Shown piece after piece: positions 54,139 through 62,085 of a stretch of DNA of 64,000 bases. A model generated the notes under the pieces. It had not been told where the DNA came from and made no database searches. It saw only the letters and a program-made list of their open reading frames with translations. A program made the position numbers and the translations under genes. Origin of the DNA: Paraferrimonas sp. SM1919 (GTDB lineage Bacteria; Pseudomonadota; Gammaproteobacteria; Enterobacterales; Shewanellaceae); NCBI RefSeq assembly GCF_010993985.1, contig NZ_WINH01000021.1, positions 1-64,000 of the forward strand. The letters run 5' to 3'. The stretch's first letter is position 1, and every line of letters begins with the position of its first letter.

Positions 54139-54390
54139 CTAGTCTCGCTCTAATTTGGCTTTGAGTGCTGCCAGTTCTTGCTCAAGGGCTTCTACCTTGG
54201 CGCGTGTCTTTTGTAGTACTTGCTTTTGCAGTTCAAACTCTTCGCGACTGACAAGATCGAGCTTTTGCAGTTGTTGCTCTAATAGACCTAGTCCTTTTTC
54301 TTGAGTATTGTTGGCAAATTGCTTAATGCCCTCAGGCATAGATTCATGCAACTGCTTGGCAAGGCTTTCCAGTTTTTGTGGATTAATCAT
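54139..54390 (-). CDS. ubiK: UbiK, ubiquinone biosynthesis accessory factor
   Basis: 83 residues. BMFP/YqiC family: N-terminal amphipathic part (MINPQKLESLAKQLHESMPEGI) and C-terminal coiled coil with the conserved LDLVSREEF followed by a heptad helix (LEQELAALKAKLE). Helps the lipid-soluble Ubi complex in aerobic ubiquinone synthesis and can affect membrane fusion in vitro. Twelve nt behind the TrmB-like gene. Confidence 0.92.
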   Translation of the reverse strand: MINPQKLESLAKQLHESMPEGIKQFANNTQEKGLGLLEQQLQKLDLVSREEFELQKQVLQKTRAKVEALEQELAALKAKLERD

Positions 54391-54401
54391 TATTGTTTAC
54401 C

Positions 54402-55052
54402 TTATAAAGTGCATTGAAGTTGCCAAAGTTGTTGACCACTTGCTTGATATTTACGTTCAAATGGCGTGATTGGGTTATCCGTTAGTAGCTCGTTGAACTG
54501 ACTTTGGTGCCCTGCCAATTCCAACGCCCGCTGGAATTCCTGTAAGTATATCGCCCAATTGCTGCGTAATTCCAGTTTACCACCTAGGGCAATAATACTT
54601 GGAAATACCGATGCTCCATGCCAACGCCTTTGCAGGTGTTTCGCCTTTGGCCAAGGGTTGGGATACAACAAGTAATGGTGGCTTGGTTGCCAGCCTGCAG
54701 CAACAGCCAAGCGCCAAAAGTCATTTAAGTCCACTCGCGCCAGATAATACTCACCATGTTCTGAACTGGCTTCGTGCTTGCCAAGGCGGTGGGCAGATTT
54801 ATCCAGACCGATAATCAGCGCCTTAGGGTGGCGTTTACTAAGCTCACGGGTAGATTCACCCACACCGCAGCAAGAATCCAAGATAAGCGGCTTGGTTGAC
54901 GCTTTTACTACTGCATCGAGCTCGTCAAATGCAGCTTGGGTATGGGTCGATATTGGCTTTTTAAACGGGGTTTGTAAGTGCTTTAATACCACTTCATCCA
55001 ACTGTTCGTTTAGGCCATTTTGGTTGGTGGTGATCACCCTTGAATCGTTCAT
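54402..55052 (-). CDS. TrmB-like SAM-dependent methyltransferase
   Basis: 216 residues from ATG 55052, overlapping the ABC permease stop by one base (TAATG). TrmB-fold features: SAM motif LILDSCCGVGESTRELS, IGLDKSAHRL, PNPWPKAKHLQRRWHG and the C-terminal TPFERKYQASGQQLW, which matches the TrmB TxFE-K signature. True TrmB makes m7G46 in tRNA; this paralogue is shorter at the N-terminus and sits in an unusual operon with an ABC exporter, so its substrate may differ. The main trmB is not in this window. Confidence 0.82.
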   Translation of the reverse strand: MNDSRVITTNQNGLNEQLDEVVLKHLQTPFKKPISTHTQAAFDELDAVVKASTKPLILDSCCGVGESTRELSKRHPKALIIGLDKSAHRLGKHEASSEHGEYYLARVDLNDFWRLAVAAGWQPSHHYLLYPNPWPKAKHLQRRWHGASVFPSIIALGGKLELRSNWAIYLQEFQRALELAGHQSQFNELLTDNPITPFERKYQASGQQLWQLQCTL

Positions 55053-55822
55053 TAACTTCTTAACCCTTTCCCGGTTGCGATAAGGTAGTGACAAATAGCG
55101 TATAGCACAGCAATAAAGCCAATAATAATAGCCAGTGAGAAAGGTACACTGAAATCTGCAAACCCTAGGAAACCGTATCTAAATGCGTTGATCATGTAGA
55201 CAATTGGGTTCAGTGACGATACGCCCTGCCAAAATTCAGGCAGTAATGACAGTGAGTAGAATACCCCGCCCAAGTATGTTAATGGTGTTAGCACAAAGGT
55301 AGGAATAATACTAATGTCATCAAAGGTCTTAGCATAGATGGCATTTACTAACCCAGCTAAAGCAAATAAAGTGGCGGTTAGTAGTACCGTAATCATGATT
55401 AAGGCAACATTATGTATATTGAGATCGATGTACAATAATGAAACACAAGTAACAATCAAACCGATTAAGCAACCACGGGCTACCCCGCCACCCACATAGC
55501 CCGCAATAATTACATAGTTAGGCACTGGGGCTACCAATAATTCTTCAACATTACGTTGCAATTTAGCGCTAAAAAATGACGAAGAGACATTGGCATAGGA
55601 GTTCGAAATCACCGTCATCATAATCAGGCCAGGTGCGATAAACTCCATGTAGCTTACGCCACCCATAGGGCCGATACGCTCACCAATTAAGGTGCCGAAA
55701 ATCATAAAGTACAGGGTACTGGTGATTGCTGGTGGCAACAGAGTTTGCGCCCAAATACGGGTGAAACGGTTCCACTCTTTAATAAAAATACTGGTAAAAG
55801 CGACCCAGTAATTGGCTTTCAT
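55052..55822 (-). CDS. ABC-2 type transporter permease (YadH-like)
   Basis: 256 residues with six TM helices and the ABC-2 domain: FIKEWNRFTRIWAQTLLPP at the start, a conserved PGLIMMTVISNSYANVSSSFF, EELLVAPVPNYVI and LTYLGGVFYSLSLLP. Pairs with the ATPase encoded just upstream (TAATG coupling). YadGH-type exporters have an unknown substrate, probably a lipid or an envelope compound. Confidence 0.93.
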   Translation of the reverse strand: MKANYWVAFTSIFIKEWNRFTRIWAQTLLPPAITSTLYFMIFGTLIGERIGPMGGVSYMEFIAPGLIMMTVISNSYANVSSSFFSAKLQRNVEELLVAPVPNYVIIAGYVGGGVARGCLIGLIVTCVSLLYIDLNIHNVALIMITVLLTATLFALAGLVNAIYAKTFDDISIIPTFVLTPLTYLGGVFYSLSLLPEFWQGVSSLNPIVYMINAFRYGFLGFADFSVPFSLAIIIGFIAVLYAICHYLIATGKGLRS

Positions 55823-56757
55823 TATGCTTGCTCCTTGCCTTGCTCAACTAGCGATACAAACAGCTCTTCAAGGCGGTTGGCTTTGTTACGCATAGATAAT
55901 ACTTTGATGCCCGCTTGGCTAAGTTGTTCAAAAGCGCCGTTAAGGCCTTCTTCTTTGGCAACATCTACCTCTAGGGTGTGATCATTTACCCAGCGATGGC
56001 TGATGTTGCGTAGTGCAAATTGCTCTGCTTGTGGCTCTAAATCCAATACAAATGTTTCAACATTGAGCTTACTGAGTAAGTTTTTCATACTGGTGCATTC
56101 AATCAACTTGCCTTGGTCGATAATGCCAATGTTGCGACACAACATCTCAGCTTCTTCGAGGTAGTGAGTCGTTAAAATAATGGTTACCCCTTGACGGTTA
56201 ATCTTTTGCAGGAAGTCCCACATAGAGCGCCGAAGTTCAATATCTACCCCGGCAGTAGGCTCATCCAAAATTAATAGCTTAGGTTCATGCATGAGCGCGC
56301 GGGCAATCATTAAGCGGCGTTTCATTCCACCAGATAGCTCACGGGCGGGGGCATCTTTTTTATGCCATAAATCCAATTGTGTTAAGTACTTTTGAGCACG
56401 CTTGTAGGCTTCAGTCCTTGGGATGCCATAATAACCAGCTTGGTTAACCACAATTTGGATTAGGGTTTCATATTGGTTAAAGTTGAACTCTTGAGGAACC
56501 AGTCCAATACATTGTTTGGCGGCTTCTAGTTGACGATCAATGTCATGGCCAAATACTTCAATTTTGCCTGAGGTTTTGTTCACCAAGGAAGTGATGATTC
56601 CTATGCTGGTGGACTTACCAGCGCCATTTGGACCAAGTAATGCAAAAAAATCACCTTGCTGAACTTCAAGGTCAATGCCTTTAAGGGCTTGGGTACCGCC
56701 AGCATAGGTTTTAGTCAGAGCGCTAATGGAAAGCGCCAAATTCGATGAATGAGTCAT
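55822..56757 (-). CDS. ABC transporter ATP-binding protein (YadG-like)
   Basis: 311 residues. Walker A GPNGAGKST (42-50), Q-loop (VPQEFNFNQ), signature LSGGMKRR (141-148), Walker B LLILDEPTAGVD (161-172) and H-loop (LTTHYLEEAE). A C-terminal extension of about 90 residues is typical of YadG/NodI types. It energises the permease encoded next. Begins 18 nt after hpt, so read-through from the mpl-ubiX-hpt unit is possible. Confidence 0.94.
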   Translation of the reverse strand: MTHSSNLALSISALTKTYAGGTQALKGIDLEVQQGDFFALLGPNGAGKSTSIGIITSLVNKTSGKIEVFGHDIDRQLEAAKQCIGLVPQEFNFNQYETLIQIVVNQAGYYGIPRTEAYKRAQKYLTQLDLWHKKDAPARELSGGMKRRLMIARALMHEPKLLILDEPTAGVDIELRRSMWDFLQKINRQGVTIILTTHYLEEAEMLCRNIGIIDQGKLIECTSMKNLLSKLNVETFVLDLEPQAEQFALRNISHRWVNDHTLEVDVAKEEGLNGAFEQLSQAGIKVLSMRNKANRLEELFVSLVEQGKEQA

Positions 56758-56775
56758 AATCCCTTAATTTAAATA

Positions 56776-57306
56776 TTATTCAGTCGGAACGACTTTGGCT
56801 ATGTAAGGTAAGTTGCGATAGCGTTGGGCATAATCAATGCCATAGCCAACCACAAATTCGTCAGGTATCGCAAAACCGACATAGTCTACAGGTACTTCAA
56901 CTTCACGGCGAGAAGGCTTATCGAGTAAAGTCACGATTTTTACGCTATTAGGAGCGCGCATTTGAAATATTTCACAGACCTTTGAAAGCGTATTGCCAGT
57001 ATCGATAATGTCTTCCACAATCAAGACATCACGGCCATTAATATCACTTTCAACATCTTTGAGGATTTTCACATCTCGGCTTGATTCCATTGATGTGCCG
57101 TAGCTTGAAACAGACATAAAATCGAGTTCAATATCGCCATTTAAGCGACGACATAAATCTGCCATCAGGGTGACCGAACCTTTTAAAAGGGCGACCATTA
57201 AAATTCCCTTGGAATTGGCATAGTCTTTATTGATTTGCTTTGCTAGTTCATCAACGCGCTGTAAAATTTCAGCTTCGCTGATCATGGTTTCGATAGTATG
57301 TTGCAT
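56776..57306 (-). CDS. hpt: hypoxanthine phosphoribosyltransferase
   Basis: 176 residues, type I PRTase. PRPP loop [15 protein letters not shown] (Glu98, Asp99, Asp102), pyrophosphate loop LLKGS (41-45), and the purine-recognition region [17 protein letters not shown]. Converts hypoxanthine (and some guanine) to IMP in purine salvage. Length as in E. coli Hpt (178). Follows ubiX by 21 nt on the same strand. Confidence 0.96.
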   Translation of the reverse strand: MQHTIETMISEAEILQRVDELAKQINKDYANSKGILMVALLKGSVTLMADLCRRLNGDIELDFMSVSSYGTSMESSRDVKILKDVESDINGRDVLIVEDIIDTGNTLSKVCEIFQMRAPNSVKIVTLLDKPSRREVEVPVDYVGFAIPDEFVVGYGIDYAQRYRNLPYIAKVVPTE

Positions 57307-57327
57307 AAAGTACTCGCTTAAATACAG

Positions 57328-57945
57328 TTACTTAGGGTTATAACCCCAAGGTTGCATAAGTTGTTGTTTGATGCCCAGATGATCCATGATCCTTGCAACA
57401 ACAAAATCCACAATATCGTCAATGGTTTGTGGGTTATGATAAAAACCAGGGGACGCAGGCATAATCGTTGCGCCCATTTTGGTCAGCGTTAGCATATGTT
57501 CTAGGTGAATGGCGTTATAAGGCATTTCCCTTGGAACTAAAATAAGCTGCCCTCGCTCTTTCAGTATTACGTCGGCCGCTCGTTCAATAAGGTTATTACT
57601 CATGCCTGTTGCTATGGCCGCCAGTGAACCAGTAGAGCAAGGGCAAACAACCATCGCCTTAGGGGCCGATGAGCCAGAAGCTACTGGAGAAAACCAGTCA
57701 TCTTTGCCGTAGACCTTTAACTGCTCTGGTTGGGCATTATAGTGCTCAAGTAATTGCTCGGTTGCTTTTTCTGGCGCAGCGCTGAGGCCCAGACCATGTT
57801 CAGCTTTTAGAACTACCCTAGCCGCTGCCGAAACCATGAGTAATACCCTATAATCCGCCGCTAAAAGCTGACCTACCAATTTTAGACCATAAGGGGCTCC
57901 CGAGGCACCTGTCCAGGCCACACTTATGACATTATTTTTAGGCAT
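57328..57945 (-). CDS. ubiX: UbiX, flavin prenyltransferase
   Basis: 205 residues. Makes prenylated FMN, the cofactor of the UbiD decarboxylase in ubiquinone synthesis. Typical elements: [16 protein letters not shown] at the N-terminus (FMN site), the [27 protein letters not shown] segment (about residues 99-125) and [17 protein letters not shown]. Overlaps the mpl stop by 8 nt. No ubiD in the window. Confidence 0.95.
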   Translation of the reverse strand: MPKNNVISVAWTGASGAPYGLKLVGQLLAADYRVLLMVSAAARVVLKAEHGLGLSAAPEKATEQLLEHYNAQPEQLKVYGKDDWFSPVASGSSAPKAMVVCPCSTGSLAAIATGMSNNLIERAADVILKERGQLILVPREMPYNAIHLEHMLTLTKMGATIMPASPGFYHNPQTIDDIVDFVVARIMDHLGIKQQLMQPWGYNPK

Positions 57946-59290
57946 TTATTTCCTCAAGCGCTTTGGGTAAAGACTGTGCTAAGCCACCAAAACCACCATT
58001 ACTCATAATGATGGCGCAGTCACCTGATTTTAGTAGATTTAGCGCATGATTTTTTAAATCTTCAATTTTTTCAAATATCTTTATCTGATTTGAGCAGTTG
58101 GCCATTGCTTGCTCAAGGCTCCAGCTAATATCTTGCGGTTGATACATAAGTACGACATCAGCTTGTTGTAAAGCCTTAGCTAAGGTGTTCTTGTGAGTAC
58201 CTTTTTTCATGGTAGCACTTCGAGGTTCAACAATAGCAATAATACGCTTACCTGGACGCTGTTTTTTTACACCGTCAAGGGTAAGCTCGATAGCCGTTGG
58301 GTGATGGGCAAAATCATCGTACAGTTCGATATCGTTTGCTTGATAGAGCAACTCTAAACGGCGTTTGGGGGCATCAAACAGGGCTAAAGCTTCACCTGCA
58401 TGGCCGGCTTCCACGCCTACATGGCGGGCTGCCATCATGGCCATTAGCGCATTTTGTTGATTGTGTTCGCCCAGTAATGGCCAAGTAAACTCGGTTTGTT
58501 TTTGATCTTGGTTAAATAGGCTTAGCTGACCGGGATGCTCAGCTTTGGTATGCCATGAATCTGCACCCACCATAAGTTGTTCAGACCAGCAACCCATATC
58601 CAGCACTTGCTTAATACTCTCTACATCCTGGGGATAGATCACTTGACCCATACCTGCAACGGTACGAATAAGGTGGTGGAACTGGGTTTGAATGGCGGCT
58701 AAGTCTTTAAAAATATCCGCATGATCAAACTCTAGGTTATTAATCACTAGGGTTTTAGGGCGGTAATGGACAAACTTAGAACGTTTATCAAAAAAGGCAC
58801 TGTCGTATTCGTCGGCTTCTACTACAAAAAACTGACTCTCACCTAAACGGGCAGAAACCCCGAAGTTTTGCGGTACGCCACCAATAAGAAACCCAGGCTG
58901 ATAACCGTTGTGCTCTAAAATCCAGGCTAACATACTAGCAGTGGTAGTTTTACCATGGGTGCCAGAGACGGCTAGTACCCACTTGTCTTTCAGAATATGT
59001 TTGGCTAAAAACTCGGGACCACTGACATAATTGAGATTTTGATTAAGGACTGCCTCAACACAAGGGTTACCTCTGCTCATGGCATTGCCAATCACCACAA
59101 TATCAGGTTGTGGATTCAGCTGTTCGGGATCGAACCCTTGAATAAGCTCTATCCCCTGTTGCTCAAGCTGAGTACTCATTGGGGGGTATACATTGGCATC
59201 ACTGCCGGTCACCTTATAGCCCATCTGTTTAGCTAAAACGGCAATACCACCCATAAAAGTGCCACAAATCCCTAGGATATGAATGTGCAT
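57938..59290 (-). CDS. mpl: Mpl, murein tripeptide ligase
   Basis: 450 residues, Mur ligase family. N-terminal Rossmann part ([21 protein letters not shown]), P-loop SGTHGKTTT (109-117) in the central ATPase domain, and C-terminal EPRSATMK segment. Joins recycled L-Ala-D-Glu-meso-DAP to UDP-MurNAc. The start ATG at 59290 faces the divergent metT promoter region (249 bp between). First gene of the mpl-ubiX-hpt unit. Confidence 0.96.
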   Translation of the reverse strand: MHIHILGICGTFMGGIAVLAKQMGYKVTGSDANVYPPMSTQLEQQGIELIQGFDPEQLNPQPDIVVIGNAMSRGNPCVEAVLNQNLNYVSGPEFLAKHILKDKWVLAVSGTHGKTTTASMLAWILEHNGYQPGFLIGGVPQNFGVSARLGESQFFVVEADEYDSAFFDKRSKFVHYRPKTLVINNLEFDHADIFKDLAAIQTQFHHLIRTVAGMGQVIYPQDVESIKQVLDMGCWSEQLMVGADSWHTKAEHPGQLSLFNQDQKQTEFTWPLLGEHNQQNALMAMMAARHVGVEAGHAGEALALFDAPKRRLELLYQANDIELYDDFAHHPTAIELTLDGVKKQRPGKRIIAIVEPRSATMKKGTHKNTLAKALQQADVVLMYQPQDISWSLEQAMANCSNQIKIFEKIEDLKNHALNLLKSGDCAIIMSNGGFGGLAQSLPKALEEINA

Positions 59291-59400
59291 AACTGTATGA
59301 AAACCTTGTATTGTTATTATGTGCTTATTGTACCTTTATATAGAATAAATATTAAGCTGAGCTGAATAATTGAGGCAATTTACTTGGCTAAAACCATTTT

Positions 59401-59424
59401 GCCCGTCTAGACGTCTAGATTGAC
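59401..59424 (+). promoter_or_regulatory. MetJ operator (met box array) overlapping the metT promoter
   Basis: Contains an exact consensus met box AGACGTCT (59409-59416), part of the perfect palindrome TCTAGACGTCTAGA (59406-59419); the 8-mers to the left and right match less well (left GCCCGTCT, 5 of 8). It abuts and overlaps the -35 TTGACT (59420-59425), 17 bp from the -10 TATGCT (59443-59448). MetJ with SAM would repress the gene at 59540. Confidence 0.7.
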
Positions 59425-59539
59425 TTGAGGCTGTGTTTTTTTTATGCTGTGGCACTTATTCAATGGATCGAATTAGCAACCTTGTAGGTGGCATTGTTTT
59501 GCCTACACTATGTTAAACAAGTTATAACGAGAAACTAAC

Positions 59540-60865
59540 GTGAGTGCTAACTCTTCAGCAACACCAAAAGCCAGTGTAATTGCATTGCTGCCCCTTTTAA
59601 CCTTCCTACTCTTTTTTATTGGTGCGGGTCTATATTTCCAGTTTCAAGGTGTGGAATACGCTTTTTATGAATTGCCTTCTGCGGTAGCAACGATTCCGGC
59701 GATTATTTTGGCGGTGATCTTATCTAAAGAAAAGCTTAATGATGCTATCAATACCTTTATCAAAGGCATGGGTAATAGCAATATTATTGCGATGTGTATT
59801 ATCTATCTACTTGCTGGAGCGTTTGCCAGTGTTGCTAAAGCCACAGGTGGCGTAGATAACACCGTTGCTATGGGCTTAAGTTTGATTCCCTCTGATTTTT
59901 TGTTGCCTGGTTTCTTTATTATTTCTGCTTTTATTGCGACTTCGATGGGTACTTCAATGGGCACCATTGCGGCGGTGGCGCCGATTGCCTTGGGGGTTTC
60001 TCAACAAGCCGGTATAGAGCCTGGTTTAATGGCTGGTGCAATGCTATCAGGGGCAATGTTTGGTGATAACCTTTCTATTATTTCTGATACTACGATTGCT
60101 TCTACTCGAACCCAGGGGGCTCGCATGACGGATAAATTCCGTGAGAACCTCATTTATGCGATTCCGGCAGCCTTGGTTACGTTATTACTTTATTGGCACT
60201 CTGGCGGTGGTTCTGTCCCAATGCTCCCAGAGGAATATAACTTCTTTAGCGTGATCCCTTATTTATCAATTCTTATTCTGGCGGTAGCGGGATTAAATGT
60301 ATTTGCAGTATTGGTCATTGGTATCATCATGGCTGGCCTGAGTGGCATTATCCAGCATCAATATTCGATGATGGCAATGGTTAATGACATCATTGTCGGC
60401 TTTGAAAGCATGCAAGATATTTTCTTACTATCACTCTTGGTTGGTGGCTTAGCGGCGATGATGCAACAACAAGGTGGACTTGAGTTCATTCGTCAAAAGG
60501 TAGAAAACCTAATGGCAAAAATGGCTTCACAAGCTGGCAAAACATCAGCACGCTCGGCGGAGCTAGGTATTGCTGGTATTGTCTCTGTCAGTAACTTTTG
60601 TGTAGCCAATAATACCGTTGCGATTATTGTCAGTTCACAACTTGCTCGTGACTTAGCCGTTAAACATGATATTGCCCCGCGTCGCAGTGCCAGCATATTA
60701 GATATTTTCGCCTGTGTGGTTCAAGGTTTATTGCCATACGGTGCACAGGCTTTATTGTTAGCCTCAACTTTTACTATTACACCAGTAGAAGCCATCAGCC
60801 AAGGCTGGTATACGATGATCTTAGCCTTGATTGCCGTTATGGTAATTTTGAAACGTAACCGGTAA
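59540..60865 (+). CDS. metT: NhaC-superfamily transporter, probable methionine transporter MetT
   Basis: 441 residues from GTG 59540, about 11 TM helices. NhaC-superfamily motifs: FIATSMGTSMGTIAAVAPIALG, GAMFGDNLSIISDTTIAST and SVSNFCVANNTVAIIVSSQLARD (each within 20-23 residues of the chain, quoted in part). A MetJ-type box overlaps its promoter, and MetJ/SAM-regulated NhaC-like proteins were predicted by comparative genomics to import methionine (MetT). Substrate assignment is therefore by regulation, not by residues. Distinct from the NhaC relative at 15625, which has no such box. Confidence 0.85.
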   Translation: MSANSSATPKASVIALLPLLTFLLFFIGAGLYFQFQGVEYAFYELPSAVATIPAIILAVILSKEKLNDAINTFIKGMGNSNIIAMCIIYLLAGAFASVAKATGGVDNTVAMGLSLIPSDFLLPGFFIISAFIATSMGTSMGTIAAVAPIALGVSQQAGIEPGLMAGAMLSGAMFGDNLSIISDTTIASTRTQGARMTDKFRENLIYAIPAALVTLLLYWHSGGGSVPMLPEEYNFFSVIPYLSILILAVAGLNVFAVLVIGIIMAGLSGIIQHQYSMMAMVNDIIVGFESMQDIFLLSLLVGGLAAMMQQQGGLEFIRQKVENLMAKMASQAGKTSARSAELGIAGIVSVSNFCVANNTVAIIVSSQLARDLAVKHDIAPRRSASILDIFACVVQGLLPYGAQALLLASTFTITPVEAISQGWYTMILALIAVMVILKRNR

Positions 60866-60880
60866 TTATAGAATTATTGG

Positions 60881-61396
60881 ATGGATAGTTCAGTTTTACT
60901 TATTACTGGGCAGGCCTTTGGCCTGCTCAGTTTTGCCCTCGGGGTGGCCAGCTTTAGCCAAAAGGATGACCTTAAGCTTAAACGGTTGATGTTGTTGCTC
61001 AATATTAGCCACTCCATTCATTATCTTCTATTAGGTGCGATAACGTCGTTAACTGGCGCACTTATTTCTTGCTTACGCACTTATCTTTCTATTCATATTC
61101 AGAGCAAATGGTTAGCCTTGGTGTTCGTTGCTTTAGCATTATTTTTGGGGGCTCAATATGCTCAAAGCAGTGCCGATTGGTTACCAATTATGGCGACAGC
61201 AGTAGGCTCAATAGGATTGTTTTGTTTAACGGGTGTGGCGATGAGATTGACGTTTGTTATCGGAGCCGTATTGTGGTTAGCAAATAATTTGGTGGTTGGC
61301 TCTGTTGGTGGGATTTTACTTGAACTGAGTATGATAGCGGCAAATTTGTGGACCATTTACCGCTTAACTCGAATGCCGATTAACGAAGAGGCTTAA
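60881..61396 (+). CDS. YgjV-family inner-membrane protein
   Basis: 171 residues with five to six TM helices and the YgjV pattern: N-terminal GLLSFALGVASFSQKDDLKLKRLM (residues about 12-35), ISHSIHYLLLGAITS and WLANNLVVGSVGG. Function unknown. It starts 15 nt after metT and may share its transcript, so a link to methionine control is possible. Overlaps the convergent small exported gene by 17 nt. Confidence 0.85.
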   Translation: MDSSVLLITGQAFGLLSFALGVASFSQKDDLKLKRLMLLLNISHSIHYLLLGAITSLTGALISCLRTYLSIHIQSKWLALVFVALALFLGAQYAQSSADWLPIMATAVGSIGLFCLTGVAMRLTFVIGAVLWLANNLVVGSVGGILLELSMIAANLWTIYRLTRMPINEEA

Positions 61397-61826
61397 CGAT
61401 AACGTACTTGCCATTGGCGAGTTGTGAATACCAGCGGCCATTGGCAACAAAATATTGCTCACCATGTTTGTGAACAACAGTGGCGCCAGCAGGCAAGCTA
61501 TCAACTATCTTACCTATTTTTCCTTTATGCCTTGGTGGCTCGTCAACTAGATAGTATTCATCACCTTTTCTTTTGTAATATTCGCCGTCGATAATGGCAT
61601 AACTAATACCAGCAATGACCGCCAGCGCGGCAGCTTCTGGGAGCCAATCCTTACGGTAGCGCTTGTGTCTTTTGTGATGATGAATAACATGCACTTCATC
61701 GTGATGTTTAGATTTATGCTTATGATGTTTGCTATGGCCCGGTGGTTCAAACCAAGGCTTAGCTACTGCCATGTTCGGTGTGATAAGTGCTGCAACTAAG
61801 GTTGCAATTATTGTTCTTGATTTCAT
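61380..61826 (-). CDS. small exported His/Lys-rich protein (DUF6515-like)
   Basis: 148 residues. Signal peptide 1-22 (LITPNMAVA), a long His/Lys stretch (GHSKHHKHKSKHHDEVH and HHHKRHKRYRK, residues about 30-60), a glycine-rich hydrophobic helix (ALAVIAGISYAIIDGEYY) and a C-terminal beta part with YFVANGRWYSQLANGKYVIV. The helix could be a membrane anchor. His clusters suggest metal or polyanion binding; no function is known to me. The DUF6515 assignment is from memory of the pattern. Confidence 0.75.
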   Translation of the reverse strand: MKSRTIIATLVAALITPNMAVAKPWFEPPGHSKHHKHKSKHHDEVHVIHHHKRHKRYRKDWLPEAAALAVIAGISYAIIDGEYYKRKGDEYYLVDEPPRHKGKIGKIVDSLPAGATVVHKHGEQYFVANGRWYSQLANGKYVIVKPLR

Positions 61827-61928
61827 TTGTTAACCTTAATTTGCTAGTAGATTAAAATGCATTCTACTGTATGTCGGTGAATCTAAGCTGAATGGCGCAG
61901 GCATAGAGGGCGGCTTCGCCTACGAGAT

Positions 61929-61950
61929 CACTTCGTTTCGAGAGCGTCAC
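61929..61950 (+). repeat. 22-bp dispersed repeat, copy B
   Basis: Identical to 50998-51019. Lies in the 259-bp gap between two minus-strand genes, followed by GTCAC-tgc-GTGAC and further TTCGAGA-containing inverted repeats. Confidence 0.7.
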
Positions 61951-62023
61951 TGCGTGACTTCGAGAACGCTGCTTCACAGCTCGAGAAATACGGATTCGGT
62001 TATCTTTATTCGGATATAAAAAA

Positions 62024-62041
62024 GGTTGCTTGTTAGCAACC
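62024..62041. terminator. intrinsic terminator downstream of the RND pump gene
   Basis: GGTTGC-ttgtta-GCAACC hairpin with an A-run upstream and T-run downstream; works on the minus strand for the RND gene and on the plus strand too. Confidence 0.8.
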
Positions 62042-62056
62042 CTTTTTGATTCTAAT

Positions 62057-62084
62057 CGACTTTCGACTTTCGACTTTCGACTTT
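62057..62084 (+). repeat. CGACTTT x 4 tandem heptamer
   Basis: Four perfect head-to-tail copies of CGACTTT between the terminator and the stop codon of the RND gene. Length-variable by slippage; non-coding. Confidence 0.9.
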
Positions 62085-62085
62085 C

